Origin: Pleurotus djamor
Lineage: Eukaryota; Basidiomycota; Agaricomycetes; Agaricales; Pleurotaceae
Length of the DNA: 44,753 nucleotides
Assembly: GCA_029747585.1 (NCBI GenBank)
Contig: JAPEVF010000362.1
Location: 1 to 44,753 of the forward strand
Direction of reading: 5' to 3'
Positions 28,519-40,879 of this stretch are shown in pieces. The notes under the pieces were generated by a model, which worked only from the letters and a program-made list of their open reading frames with translations, did no database searches and was not told the origin of the DNA. Made by a program: the position numbers and the translations under genes. Every line of letters starts with the position of its first letter. Position 1 is the first letter of the stretch.

Positions 28519-31500
28519 TCTAGCCATTAGTCAGCTACGGGTGTTGCGCTGTCACGGTTCTCTTCTTTGTCCGTCTCAACTCTTCAGCCTCTCCTCAATG
28601 TATACATGTCCACAATGCAAATTCAATGCCGAGTCTCCTCACAATCTCAAAATTCATTTAGCCTCGTGTGTATCCCACCATCCCGCAGATGTACGCCTCC
28701 TCAATGCACGAGAACGATACCATGCTTTGAAACGAGCCAGAGAGGAGGCTGCGGAAGATGCGAAAAAGAGGCGCAGGGCAGCATCACCAGCTCAACTCGG
28801 TGAAGCAAGTGTGCCAGCTCCAATAGTTCAAGACCATGAAAGAGCTACAGCTGGAGGAGCTATGAATGTTGATGACATTGACATTTTGGAGCATGATCTG
28901 GCGGTGGGTGATGACGCGGCCGATGTGCGTTCCCCCTCTGTGCCCCATCCTTGAGATACTTGAAATATCCATACTGATCTTTGATTTCCTTACAATACAG
29001 GGTGTCGATGCTCCGTTCTTGGGTCCACGCATGCGCCGTCCTACTTGGAAGATACTTCAACAACGGCATGCATCGCATCCTGCTCCCAGAACTGCTGCTG
29101 AGCAATCTACTGGCTCAGTCCCATCGCCATCTCCGTCGTCTAGTGATTCCACCCCTCTGGATCCGTTTGAATCAGCTTTCTGTACACCTCCTAATCAATA
29201 TGGAATTTTTCGTGAATATCCAACGAAACCTACCCATGATCCCACGTCTCCGCTACCTTCTCCACCATCAGTACTTCCTTCAACACTTCCGATCGCTGCT
29301 CCTGAACAACACAGCGCGGCCGAAGACGTAGACACTCAAGTAAAATCTCCACCTAATCCATGGCACCCTTTCAGCAATCGCACCACCTTCGAGCTTCTGA
29401 AATGGCAATGGACGGGTAGCAACCACAAGTCAGAGACTGAGTTTAAGCGGCTTCTCCACATATTTGACTCTTCGGATGTCGACCAAGCAGATGTTCATCA
29501 ACTTGCCCAAGGGTACGATGCTGAGATTCGCCGGATAGATGAATATATCAACAGCAGTCCAGAAAGGCCGGACATCACTGCACCCTCTGGACAGGCTCCG
29601 AGTCGTTCTAACAGCCCAGAAGCAGTGGATCCGGTTACTTTTTCAACACCACTAAAAGCCGCACCGTGGAATGAATCGTCGATTCGGGTTCCCGTACCTG
29701 ATGGGAAGCTGCATCCATCAATGGACGATGTCCCCCACTTTACGGTTGATGGTCTGTTGCACCGATCGCTTGTTGATATGGTCAAGGAGATCTTTTCTGA
29801 CCCCAAAAGCCACCACTTCCATTATACACCATTCAAGGAATTTCATCAAACACCTGGTGTACATCCCTCTGATAACAGTTCTCCGAAATCGCGAATGTAC
29901 AGCGAGATTTTCACATCAGACGCAATGCTGGACGCCCACATCGACCTTCAACGTTCTCCAGGAGAGCCTGGCTGCACTCTAGAGAAAGTTGTGGCTGCAT
30001 TGATGGTGTACTCCGACTCGACACACCTCGCATTATTTGGGACCGCGTCGGCTTGGCCAATGTATCTCTTTATTGGAAACCAGTTGAAGGCACTTCGTGC
30101 AAAGCCTCGCGCTGGTGCTTGCCATCATCTTGCATATCTCCCCAAGGTTGTCAGATTTGTCGGGTTATGTCAGCGCTATATCTAACCTCCACGCAATAGC
30201 TTCCAGATTCNTTTTTTCGAGTTCGTCACTGCACTTACCGGCGAAGGGCCATCCACACATCTCCTGACGCATGCTCGAAGAGAGCTTATGCATGCAGCTC
30301 TGCTACATATTTTTGACGACGATTTTCTTCGTGCCTACAAGCATGGAATTGTAATAACATGCCCGAATGGTGTTCAGCGACGTTTCTATCCACGTCTTTT
30401 CACATACTCGGCCGATTATCCAGAGAAGTACCACTGTCCTCCTTCTCCCCCCGAAAATGTGTTAAGTCTGTTTGAACAGAGCCCTCCTCGCCACGATACG
30501 CAACCTAGGAACCTGTCCGTGTCCTCGCTGCCTTGTGACAAAGGATCAAATTCCAGAACTTGGGACTAAAATAGATGAAAGGCGACGACATACCAAGGCG
30601 CGTACCGATGACAGTGAACGACAGCAACGGGTCAATCAAGCCCGTGATGGAATATACCTCAAAGGTGTTGCTTTGGGTAATAAACTCATCGACATGTCCC
30701 TGCGCTCTCGGTCAGAAATACCCACACAAGTAAGTATATCTATTCTAGTCCAATCTCAGAACACCCGTTCACTTCATTTAGAACGTCTTTTCTAAGCAGT
30801 TAGCTCAGTTCGGGGGTGACTACTTCTCATTATTTGTACCGGACCTCATGCATGAAATTGAGCTTGGTACATGGAAGTCGTTGTTTGTACACTTGCTCCG
30901 GATACTCCATGCTCAAGGCGGCGATTCTATTCAACGGCTAAACGAATCGTGCGTCTCACAATTCCACTCACTTGCTTCACTGTTATAACACATTGCGTTC
31001 AGGTATCGCTCGGTACCACTCTTCGGTGAATCTACCATCAGAAGATTCTCAAATAATGCGTCAGCCATGAAGAAGTTGGCTGCACGAGACTTTGAGGATC
31101 TACTCCAGGTAACAGTCAAACCACTGATCAATCACAACTTCAAATGGCTCAATTGTTCAATTGACGCAGTGTTCCTTACCTGTATTTGAAGGCTTACTCG
31201 ATGATGAAGGACACGATGACGAGATCCAGCGCCTTCTATACACGTTCGCTGAATGGCATGTACTTGCCAAGCTACGACTCCATACCGAGGAGACACTTGC
31301 TGCCTTGGACCATGCTACACAGGAAATTGGTCGACAACTCCGCCGTTTCGAAAATGGACTCTGCAATCATTACAATACCACTGAACTTCCTTCGGAAGAG
31401 GCTGCTAGAAATCGGCGTCGCAAGACCAAGGGCGCCGTATCAATGGCTAGTGGAAAACGCACGAAGCAGCCTGCAAAGAAGAAGAAGGGGGATGATGCCA

Positions 31501-32058
31501 CCACCATAGGGCCGAAGGTCAAGAAGTTCAATATGAAGACGTACAAATTTCATTCAATGGGTGATTACACCTCAGCCATTCAGCATTTTGGTACAACCGA
31601 CTCTTACTCCACCCAGATGGTCAGTAGACGTGACTTATTTAGAATACATCGTGACTTACACTAACTCCATCTCAGGGAGAACTTCAACACCGTTTTTTAA
31701 AGGTTTTTTACATCCGAACCAACAAGAAGCGCGCTGCTCGACAGATGTCCAAACACGAAGCTCGCATGCGCCTTGAACATCATGTAGCCAACAATCTACA
31801 CCGCCTCAAAGGTCGCCCTCCCGTCTCAACCACAAAACGGTCACTAACCAAACGCCATCGAGATTTATCGCAGTTTGAGGTCTCTATGCTTCATTCGTCC
31901 CCATTGTATATCCCAGACGAACACCATATCATCGCTAAATCACAGAACGATTCTCGAGATCTATATGCCCTAGTTGGGGATAACTCAGAGGACGGTGCAT
32001 TTACGGTCAGAGGACTTCACCCTTGTGTGACCACCGTTCTCAGTGACTGATGCTAATT

Positions 32059-32635
32059 TGTCACGCGCCGCTCCGCAGCCCCTGACCCCTGTCCGAACGC
32101 CGAAACCTCCGGGGTTCGTGCACAGACCATTGGTTGTTTGGTTCGTACTACTCACCAAACATTTCCCCTATCATTCAGCTTCCATAGTTAGACACCTATC
32201 TGCCTCATGGGTTCCTCATGGTATTCAGTATATATAGTCGCAGATAGTTGTCTATAGTTCCTCAGCTTGAATATTAGGTTATTTCACCGCATCACCCTCT
32301 GGGCTTCGAACGCCATTCGAACGCCATTCGATCGCTGTTCGAACGCCATTCGTCCTCCGGGATTGGCATCCCTCTCCGAATCCCACCTCTACGAACGCCG
32401 TTCACTCTCTCTCTTCCCTGAGACTATGTCCGGGATTCGTCGCTCTTGAACGCCATTCGCCTCGTCCGGGATTCGCCTCACCGAACGCCATTCGCTCCGG
32501 TATTCGCTTCGGCATTCGTCCTCCTCAAGTCGGACTAGGACATGCTGGTGGGCACAGCGCAGCTCCTCTGTCGCTGCTGCCAATTAGTCCGCCCCTATCG
32601 TCGCCCCCTTAGGGCCCCTGGATCGGTGTCTTACA
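32059..32635 (+). mobile_element. Solo LTR in a Plavaka intron, TSD TAATT
   Basis: It starts TGTCACG and ends TTACA, with 5-bp target duplications TAATT at 32054-32058 and 32636-32640. TATATATAG lies near 32228. It lies wholly inside the intron 32006-32644, between a GCTAAT branch-like site and the CAG acceptor. No internal retrotransposon genes are present, as expected after LTR recombination. Strand is by the TATA direction. Confidence 0.9.
32308..32494 (+). repeat. Dispersed 12-bp repeats GAACGCCATTCG in the LTR
   Basis: Exact copies lie at 32308-32319, 32319-32330, 32341-32352, 32448-32459 and 32483-32494, with several one- or two-base variants (GAACGCCGTTC, GGGATTCG) between them. They fall in the transcribed part of the LTR, downstream of its TATA box. 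Confidence 0.8.
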
Positions 32636-32777
32636 TAATTACAGGACTTCATCCCAAAGCTCAGAAGCCATCTATTCGGTCGTATCCTCCACCCCAATGA
32701 GGTTGTCTTAGATTCCGCTTCGGAAGCATCGCACTATGAGAAGACCCCGCAGTTTGCCATCAATAACGAACGCTTAT

Positions 32778-35700
32778 TAGTGATGCACGGGCCGGGCCAG
32801 GCTCAAAAGCCTCGGGCTTGGGCCAGGCTTGATGGGCTTGGGCTTACCAAAACAGAGAGCCTGACCCGGTGAGGAGGCTTGGGTCGGGCACAGGCTGGGC
32901 TTGGGCTCAAGCCCGGGCTCATTGGTACTTAATTAGGGGCGGATTCCCACAGTCAAGAGATGATTCTCACAGTAAGAAACCTGTTCCACACTTGATGCGC
33001 TGAAAAAGCTATGAGGCTCTGTGTTCTAAGGTCCAGAAACTTGCAAATAAGCTCTATTATAGGTGCCACATCTACAGCTTGAAGGGTTAATGAGAGGCTG
33101 ACCTGCTTGACCCAGTAGAATTAGTGATAAGTGGACGAAAATTATAACAAAAGTAATTTCACACGGTCAGGTAGACATTCCCACACTCAAAAAAAACTTC
33201 GAAACACTTGTTGGGGACAAAAAGGTCTTCCCTAAGGTCTACAAATTTCAGTACTAGTCAACTATCTAAAGCAGTTACAAGTACATCTTCTATATCATCG
33301 GCAGCACCATATACTACGCAGTCTGGGTCCTCAAATAAATCAGATACAAGGTGATCCTCTACGCCACCTTTTAGCTCGGATGAGACAACGGGATCTGAGG
33401 GAAAGAATTTACGGCGTGAAGTATCCCATTTGAGGAATTGAAGAGCTTCAACGATGTCCGCTTTCAGTCGGTTGCGTCGTTTGGAGAGGGTTATTCCAGC
33501 CGCTGAAAATGCACGCTCACTGGATACCGAAGATGCCATTATTGGTAGATAGTCGCGTGCGATTGCTGCCCAGACAGGGAGACGTTCAGCGTTGAGCTGA
33601 TAAACGAGTAAATCAAAGAACACAATAAGTAAGATAGAAACTCACCCCCCACCATCGAACCAAAGTCGAGCCACCAAGAGAGTCAGTTGCCCGCATGTAT
33701 TTGTTGAATGATAAGAGCCAGGGCTTGCTGGGGTCTTGGGCAGCAGCACTATTGTCTCGCACACTGGACTCCTCGTTGGAGCTCTCATCATCAGAGAGCA
33801 TGCGCGATCGCCTCCGCCCATGATGGGGTGGATGGGCATGTGGACGATCGGATGGTTGAGACAAGGCTCCAGCTGTGGTGTGACGAGCGTAGTACTCAGC
33901 GTACTGATCAAAGTTTGTTCGTTAGTATAAAAAGAGAAGGTGGAATCGTGTAAGCTCACCAGAGTTTCAAGGCGGTCCAACGCCTGTTTATACAATTCCT
34001 CACCCCAGTTCTTCCGCATATACCTCCCCTTCGATTCAGGATCAAGGACTACATCAAAATGAGAACTTGAAGAGTAAAATGTAGAGGTAAAGTGATACAT
34101 ACACATCGTCACATTGTATGCATCAGTATCCGCCGTTCGGTTATAATATTCAACGATCTTATCAACACCAGCTTGAAGGGCAGCACTGAAGCTTGCATAT
34201 TTTGAACGATCGATCCGGCTAGACCAGGCTTTGTGAAGGGCCTCGAGTGCAGGAAGGGCGAGGGAGAGTGTAGACTCCTGATCGGAGGAGAATGCCTGTT
34301 GGGATTTATCGGCAGCCTTGGAGGGAGGCGTTGTAAGCCAGACGAGTTATAAGACATGGGAAATACATACGCTGAGAATGTTAATGCAGAGGGCAACACG
34401 GTCCCACTCTTCCTTGTTCAACTTGAGGCGATCGATCTTCGGTCGTTTTTTCAGGTCCGGTTCACGAAGGCCAAGTTCATAGATAAACAAATCAACGACC
34501 TGAGTAGAGATCAGACCTACAAATAAGGTGTAATACTCGTGTGGATTACGAACCTCTTTCAGTGACTCAGCACGATCAAGCATTGCGTAAGTTGATGACC
34601 ATCGGACAGGCATGTCACCCTTGAGATGTAGTGGTGAGAGTTGGTGGCGCCGTTGAAGCTCAATGAAAAGCTCCTTTCGCGGCGATGATGAATGCTCCTA
34701 GTAAGGCATGAGTCACATGCGTTGTCTTGATATCAATGAGAAAGCATGCGTACTTTGACTGAGATCGTCCGGATTAATCCCACTTCATCCCGCTCCACCT
34801 TTTTCGTCATCTGTCCACCCTCTCCCTCGACTTCAACCTCCCATGAAGTGAAGAGGTCATCGTTGGGTGACGCAGGATCATAGTACTTCGACTTGCTATA
34901 AGTCCCGATGAACGCCTGCGTAGCAAGGTTGATGACATGAGCCATACAACTACTAGATGTTAGACGGTAGTACGGGATCCAACAAGACACTCACCGGATG
35001 TGCTGAGTCTCACGATCAAATGAGTATTTGTTTGTGGTCATCAGGTCCTCGAAGGTCTTCAGCATCGTTGAGTTGTTCGATGCATTATCGCATGTAATAT
35101 GACCCATCTATGTGGATCGTTAGTAGCACACGTAAGACAGTAAAGAGAGACGAACCTTTGATTGAATCCCAACGCGCTCGGCAATCTTGTAGAGAACTTG
35201 TCCCAAACGGAGACCGTTATGGGAGTTGTTAATCTGCGTAAACCCGATCAGTGCCATTTCGAGGGCCCACACCCCCGGATGGTGCTCCTCAACCCAATGT
35301 GCCGTGACAGCAAAATATGCGTCAACGTTTGATGCTTGCCAGCCATCACATGTTGCGCTGACCTTCCCTTTCACCGCACCGCTCTAGACCTGATCAGTTA
35401 CCCATCATATCACAAGTAATAAACCTACGTACCATTAAACGCTTTCGCAGCAATGTGAGCTTCAACTTGAACATGGTGATGAGGGCGGAACGTGTGCCGT
35501 TGCGCGTAGGGAGCTTGACACCATTTGTCGCGCGAGCTGCGATGTTGATCATATTTTGAAAGGCTGGATGATCGAAAGCTTGAATCGGCTGAAAGAGAAT
35601 GAATACATATATCATTCTTCGATACGGAGTATAGTCACATACCTGGTTAGTCTGAACTAACCACCCAAGCGCGGCCTCCCGGAACGTCGACTCGGAGTAT

Positions 35701-36885
35701 GTGATTGGGGTGTCGGGGTTAACGACCAAGTGGCTGGTGAGAAGCTGTTGAGATGTTGACTGTTGCGCCGCCTTCTTTGCGTGGGCACGGTCCTTTGGGA
35801 GCTTTGAGACAAATTTGTTCGCCTGACACCATTCCAGATACAAGCCCTATAGATTGGTGATTACTTTGAGTCTCTTGCAGACAGACTCGGAACGAATAAC
35901 ATACCCTGTGGTAGGCTTCTAGGTGCCTGCGAAGAGTTGACACATCTGCAGCGAACACATACTGACTATTTCCTTGCCTATGAGCCGGGTGAATAAGAGT
36001 GAATGAGAGGAATGCGATCAAGGGGATTGATAATGCTTACCGCTTGCATTTCTTACAATCTCTCCGACGCTTTGAATCAATGTTATACGCGTCGGAAAAG
36101 AACTCTTTGATGTCCAGAGATGCTTCGTCGCGTCGGTTTGGTGAATCGTCCTGGATCTTTTGCACTTGAACATCTTTCAGGAATCCATCCGAACCGGTTT
36201 CGTCCATATTGATCGTGGGCATTGTTCTTGCAGCGCGCGGTACCGATGGACCTGCTTCAATAGTTGGATTGGGAGAAGGGGAGCTGGCTGGTGGGATTGG
36301 GGGTGGGCTGGACGTGATTCGAGATACCGTGCGCGATCCTGAGATTGGTGAGGGGAGGACTAAGCGCAGAAAGATACGACGTACTCTTGTTTAAAGCTCC
36401 AGGGTCATCCGAGTCATCTGAGATCTCGATGGTGCGTCGTTTGGATGCTGCGATGGGATTCTCAGAGGCTTGTTGCTGTCGAAGCTCAACTGCATTTCGG
36501 TGGGATGGAAGCTCTTGCTCGCCAACATTATCGGGGTCGATTAGACGAGCCGCAGGTACGCGTGTGCGAGCAGAGCGTTGTGTGGGAGCTGTAGCCGGCG
36601 CCTTCGACATCGCTTTGGGGGTATATCCGTTTTGATCGTGGAAATCGTCTTGACTGGTTTTGGTGATCATCAACCAATGATCTGGTACTGTATAGACGCT
36701 CGGCAATTGCCATATTCGGAGTCTAACCTACAAAGCCCGGGTAGCTGGGCTGGGCCTCGGGCTTTCAAATGTTCAAGTCCAGCCCTGAGCCTAACTAAGC
36801 CCACCGAAAGGCCGGGCTTGGGTCGGGCTCTGACATGCAGGCTGGGTCGGGCTTCAGGCTTTGGGCCTGACCTTGGGCATCACTA
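32778..36885 (-). mobile_element. hAT transposon, TSD ACGCTTAT, apparently complete
   Basis: It is 4108 bp long. The ends are TAGTGATGC at 32778 and its inverse GCATCACTA ending at 36885. Perfect 8-bp target duplications ACGCTTAT lie at 32770-32777 and 36886-36893. Subterminal DNA at both ends is packed with GGGCTTGGGC/GCCCGGGC-type words, probable transposase-binding sites. The single gene inside is on the minus strand. The perfect duplications and continuous host reading on both sides indicate a recent insertion. Confidence 0.93.
33258..36670 (-). CDS. hAT family transposase, multi-exon
   Basis: The transposase cuts and inserts its element through an RNase H-like core. Reading down the minus strand: an N-terminal disordered part (from MITKTSQDDF at 36670), a BED-type finger (CKKCKR ... 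ADVSTLRRHLEAYH) split by an intron near 36035, the core with ATCDGWQASN and HITCDNASNNSTML (the two catalytic Asp), CMAHVINLATQAF, RWSSTYAMLDRAESL, and the C-terminal dimerisation block ARDYLPIMASSVSSERAFSA, with the catalytic Glu in SSER, then KRRNRLKADIVEALQFLKW. About a dozen short introns separate the exons and none of the key motifs is broken. The stop is at 33258. The start ATG is the first in the frame and may be later. The gene looks active. Confidence 0.88.
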
Positions 36886-37993
36886 ACGCTTATACAGCCA
36901 CCGCACCATGTCCGTCAACTATACTACATATGACCTACGACTGGAACGAGACATCATCACTCCACGCTCCCGACCAGACATCATGACCCTTAAGCAGACC
37001 TTTCTCAACACAAGCAACGATTACCCGTTCTCATATGCACATGTTTTGGGGATCTTTCACGTCAACGTCACGCTACTCACACCACCAGCAACAACTACCT
37101 CCTATGATGTCTTATGGGTGAGATGGTTCAGGATTGACCGTGCTGGCACGGCGAAGAATCTGCCCCGTTTAGCCTTTCTCGATGGTCCTGACGCTATGGG
37201 ATTTCTGAATCCCGACGACGTTATACGGGCGTGTCATGTCATCCCTGCATTTGCATTTGGCCCATCCGAAGATACACTTGGGAAATCTCTCGCACGGCAA
37301 ACCTTCCATGGGGACATACTTAGTCGCGAATACAAATGGCCGGATGACGATAACATCGAGGAGGATGATTATCAATTCTATTATGTGAATATGTAAGTAA
37401 TCCACCTAGCATTGCCAAAATTACCTTTAACTTGATGTCTCCCACAGATTTGCAGACCGCGACATGTACATGCGTCACCGAGGAGGTGGAGTGGGACACT
37501 TCAAGGTGAAAGAAGTGGACACATTGGAAGAAAGCGGTGATATTATGGATGAACCCACGTACAACTACGGAGAAACCGACTCCGAGTCACGCTCAAGCAG
37601 CACGCCAAAAAGCGATACCAATATCGACGATGAGGAGGAGGAAAGTGACTGGTCCAGTACCTCCAGTGTTGCAAACATTGATAGTGACGATGACAACTTG
37701 GACATTGGGCAGAGTGGCTCGGAAGGCATGGAGTCGGATTTGGATTCGGGGCTGGATGAGCCGGATGAGGCAGCGCTAGGGTATGATTCTTTGTAGGATT
37801 AGGCACCAATCAAAACATTCAGGGAAACACACAAGATGTCAGATCACAATAATCAAAGACATTAAGGTATTGCCAGGGTGTCGATGACCGTATAAATGCC
37901 TCCCAGATGTGTCCAAGAGACGCGTCCGAAGTAACCTCCCAACCCCCTTCAAACGCGTCCCAATCAACTAGCCGCTGCCTTTGCACTCACACA

Positions 37994-38652
37994 ATGCCCA
38001 ACTCCGATTCCAACAAAGAAAATCGCGCGCCCACATACCCACTGTACCCTAACGCCTGGCCTCCTAGATTTTACAAGGTCAACGCTCGCACAGTGGCGAA
38101 GGAATGGTTAGCTACGGACGAGGGAAAGGAGCTTCGTAAGGAGATACTTACCGAAGCAGATGCTCGTGATCGTCTCAATCAAGGTATGTTTCTTAGCACA
38201 GTGTGCTGATTTGGCCTCAGTTGATGTGACTGGTAGTGAAAGACGATGAATCAGCGCCCACCGCCAGAGCCTTAGTGGAAGAGAGGCTTCACTCCGTCGG
38301 GGTCGAGGCTGAGCTAAGTGCGAGGCGGGAAATGGTGTTGAGAATGCGCGAGAAGCTATGGAGGGCCAAACGAGAACTACGTCACATGCGCTATGTTGCG
38401 CTCGCCGCCGCCGATAATCTCCATGAAGCTCTTCGTTTCAAGAAAAGGCCTGTTCCCGCCACCGCGGCGAAAGTGATCCGTGATCTTAGGAAGGGTGTCA
38501 CCTTTGGTCGAGGCAAGGAAGCTAACTTTGATTGGGCTGAGGTCGAGGATAGCAATGTGGACCTCGAAGAACTAGCCGAGGGTGTTTCAAGCGATGAAGA
38601 CTGCATGTCTGATGTTTCCTGGGGCTCCGGGGAGGAGGTGGTTCAGATTTGA
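37994..38652 (+). CDS. Accessory ORF downstream of the Plavaka transposase
   Basis: I do not recognise the product. Two exons (37994-38183, 38237-38652; intron 38184-38236, GTATGT...TGGTAG) encode 201 residues in one frame. The protein starts MPNSDSNKENRAP, has a basic patch (FKKRPVPATAAKVIRDLRKG), a likely coiled coil (RREMVLRMREKLWRAKREL, about residues 95-125) and an acidic end (EVEDSNVDLEELAEG ... GSGEEVV). It starts 198 bp after the transposase stop, same strand, and is likely co-mobilised. A role as element accessory factor is inferred from position only. Confidence 0.65.
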
Positions 38653-39540
38653 TCTGAGTCTGGGGTGATGTGACGTACTGTAGTACTGTACTTGTATCTG
38701 ATGCTTGACTGTATGAATGACGAGATCGATTTACTGCTTGACACGATGTGACGATGATGAAACTGCGAAGAGACCCATTGACCAAGCGACTTTCGAAGGA
38801 CTTTCCGAGGGCTTACATAAAGCTTGAACGCAATCATCTTTCTCACGGTCAATACTGAAGTACTGATCACGGATAGTGACTACAAAATGCCCAGGAGTCA
38901 GCACACATCATGGCTGTCTTTTGAAGTATGCAGAAGATAGTTATCATGTTCCTCGTATCCCATTCCAAGTTTCAGAGCTTAATCGGCCATGCCCCAGTTT
39001 CTAGAAGGGTCACAAGTGATGAGCCAGAGCGACTGTAAGTCCCATATTTCGCACGGTCAATTACAGATTCTCAAGTTCAATGGACCACGCAATTCCACGG
39101 GCCAAGTCAGGCCTCCCCGCGTGGCCCAGCAAGGGAACGCATGATAAAGCAAGGAACGAAATGATATGGAGAGTACAATAAGGATGGGAACATTCTAAAC
39201 CCTGGGTCGGGGGCGTAGTGAGACATAGGGATGAACAAAAGGGAGAATGCTGGTCGGAGAGGACAACGCCGACGGAAGCGTCGACCACCTCTGGTAATGC
39301 ATTGCATACGGTTCACGTGTTGATAGTCGCCACCAGTGGTCACCGCGGCTTCACGAATTTACTGATGTGGGAGGTCTACACCCTCCTCAGACCAGTCTGC
39401 GAAGTCGATGACAACGGATGCTGAGGGCGGGAAGTCAAGAGAGGCAAAAAGACCAGCTGAAGATCAATCTATGAGAAGGACAGAAAGTATGACGGTTCTC
39501 TTCGGACAGAAGTATGAAAATAGTCCAATTTCACGATGAT
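38653..39540. other. No supported gene
   Basis: Only short open frames without motifs are seen (for example 39218-39424 +, 39107-39343 -). The right end of the Plavaka element should lie here, but no terminal repeat was recognised. Confidence 0.35.
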
Positions 39541-39745
39541 TTACAGTGAACCATAGTGATTCACTGTGGTTCACTGTGAATAGGTATGAATAGGTGTGAA
39601 TGTCTATGATTTTGCTATGAATCGCTATGAATTGCTGTGAACTGCTATGAAATCACTATGATTCCCAGTGATTCATAGCGTCAGGTACGTCAGGGTTTTC
39701 AGGGAACTATGTTTTGATGGGAAATGATATGAATCACTATGAAAC
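39541..39745. repeat. Short-period satellite, about 10-bp unit TATGAATCGC
   Basis: Units such as TATGAATCGC, TATGAATTGC, TGTGAACTGC, TATGAAATCAC, TATGATTCCC and their inverses (TGATTCATAG) follow one another, with a period close to one helical turn. Both orientations mix, giving many small hairpins. There is no coding potential. Confidence 0.75.
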
Positions 39746-39980
39746 AGTCAAGACATTGGCCAAGAGGGTGGCCCACATGCATGGATCTTGGCAAGTTCCT
39801 GGATATCCCTGGCCACTTACATCCTCGTTTAAGCAGCTATACCACGAAAGCCCGTCTATTCCTCAGTAGATCAATGTACACAGCATCTTCCGTGATTCTA
39901 TCAAGAATATATTACCATTGAGCGGCTTAGAGAACGATTAGCTCGCTACTGAAATAGAAGAAAAAGGTCTCGCCACTAAC

Positions 39981-40643
39981 CTAATTCATCCAGCTGTCGT
40001 TGGAAGTACGTGCGATGACTTCAACGTCGCTTTGCACGTCCGACTTGAAAGCGACCGACACCACGGAAACCTTCCTTGTTTTGACCAGCCTAGACGCATC
40101 GCCTTTCTCATGAATCGCAACACATAATCTATTCAACGCGTCCCTACGGCACCGGTCAGTCTCAAACACGGGCCCAAGCAAACCACTTACTTTCCCACCA
40201 CGCCCGCAATTTCCATCCCTCACATGGTATGTGCACACGCGCTCAACACCGTCTTCCCCTCCTCCTCCTTGTCGGTGACGACGCAGTGCGTGTACACGAC
40301 CTCCATCTTCTTCTTTTCCAAGTCGTCCTTGTAGTCTTTCATCTCCACATCAACGATCAATGTGTCCTGCAGATGCGACGTATCAGTCGCTGGATTCGCT
40401 CCAAGCCATATAATGACCCGGCATCTCTACCTTCTCATCAACCTCCATAGCCATATTCTCCTCTTCGTCTTTCATCTCGACATCCTCGTTCAACGTTGCG
40501 TCCGACAATGTCACCTGAATGCATCAAGATCAGCGGTATACGATACGGGCTCCGCGACGTCATCTTACCGTTAAAGCTGCTTCTAGATCAACGTTCAGAG
40601 AATGGCTAACAGGAACCAAGGATAATTGAGCATGCAACGCCAT
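39981..40643 (-). CDS. Small acidic protein, four exons, unknown
   Basis: The product is not recognised. Exons 40643-40569, 40514-40431, 40366-40224 and 40143-39981, all with GT-AG junctions, give an exact 154-residue frame: MALHAQLSLVPVSHSLNVD, LEAALT | VTLSDATLNEDVEMKDEE, then ENMAMEVDEK | DTLIVDVEMKDYKDDLEK, and ending QSDVEVIARTSNDSWMN. Two DVEMKD motifs lie in neighbouring exons, suggesting exon duplication. The protein is acidic in the middle and has no signal peptide. A related but unclear reading follows on the same strand at 40880-41220. Confidence 0.55.
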
Positions 40644-40879
40644 CTTTCGCGTAGTAATCGTATTTGGCGACCCTTGTAGACGATGGATGGTGGGTACGGT
40701 GGTGAGTCAACTTTAAGCTTTTTGCCTTCCTCGTCACACACGTCGTTTTNACGCGCCGGCGCGTCCAGCCTCACACGCATCGAACCAGACCTCCATGCCG
40801 TCCCATATGCAACACATTTTGTTTCCTTTCACCCAAATGCTTGTCGCCATCCCTGGTCATATGAGAATAGTCGGTATAT

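Larger units (their letters stand above)
28598..37796 (+). pseudogene. Plavaka transposase, disrupted by a hAT insertion
   Basis: Exons 28598-28924, 29001-30146, 30200-30427, 30480-30729, 30782-30948, 31003-31108, 31170-31619, 31676-32005 and 32645-32777 are followed by the hAT element and then 36894 onward. The protein starts with a C2H2-like finger (MYTCPQCKFN ... HLASC), then FLGPRMRRPTWK, NPWHPFSNRTTFEL, LDAHIDLQRSPGEPGC, LALFGTASAWPMYLFIGN, RRFYPRLFTYSADYPEK, TIRNLGTCPCPRCL, the acidic catalytic-type motif PDLMHEIELGTWK, MSVNYTTYDLRLERDII and a C-terminal acidic tail. These blocks are the Plavaka signature order. With the N at 30211 removed, the exon after it reads in frame (LPDSFFEF). 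Without the two insertions the gene would read through, so it was intact until recently. Confidence 0.85.
28598..38652 (+). mobile_element. Plavaka (CACTA-like) transposon, interrupted
   Basis: It contains the transposase gene (28598-37796) and probably the accessory gene 37994-38652. It is interrupted by a solo LTR (32059-32635) and a hAT element (32778-36885). Terminal repeats were not found, so the limits given are those of the genes. Confidence 0.65.

Noticed and set aside
32308..32494. CRISPR-like array
   Set aside because: Repeats are 12 bp, irregularly spaced, inside an LTR of a eukaryote.
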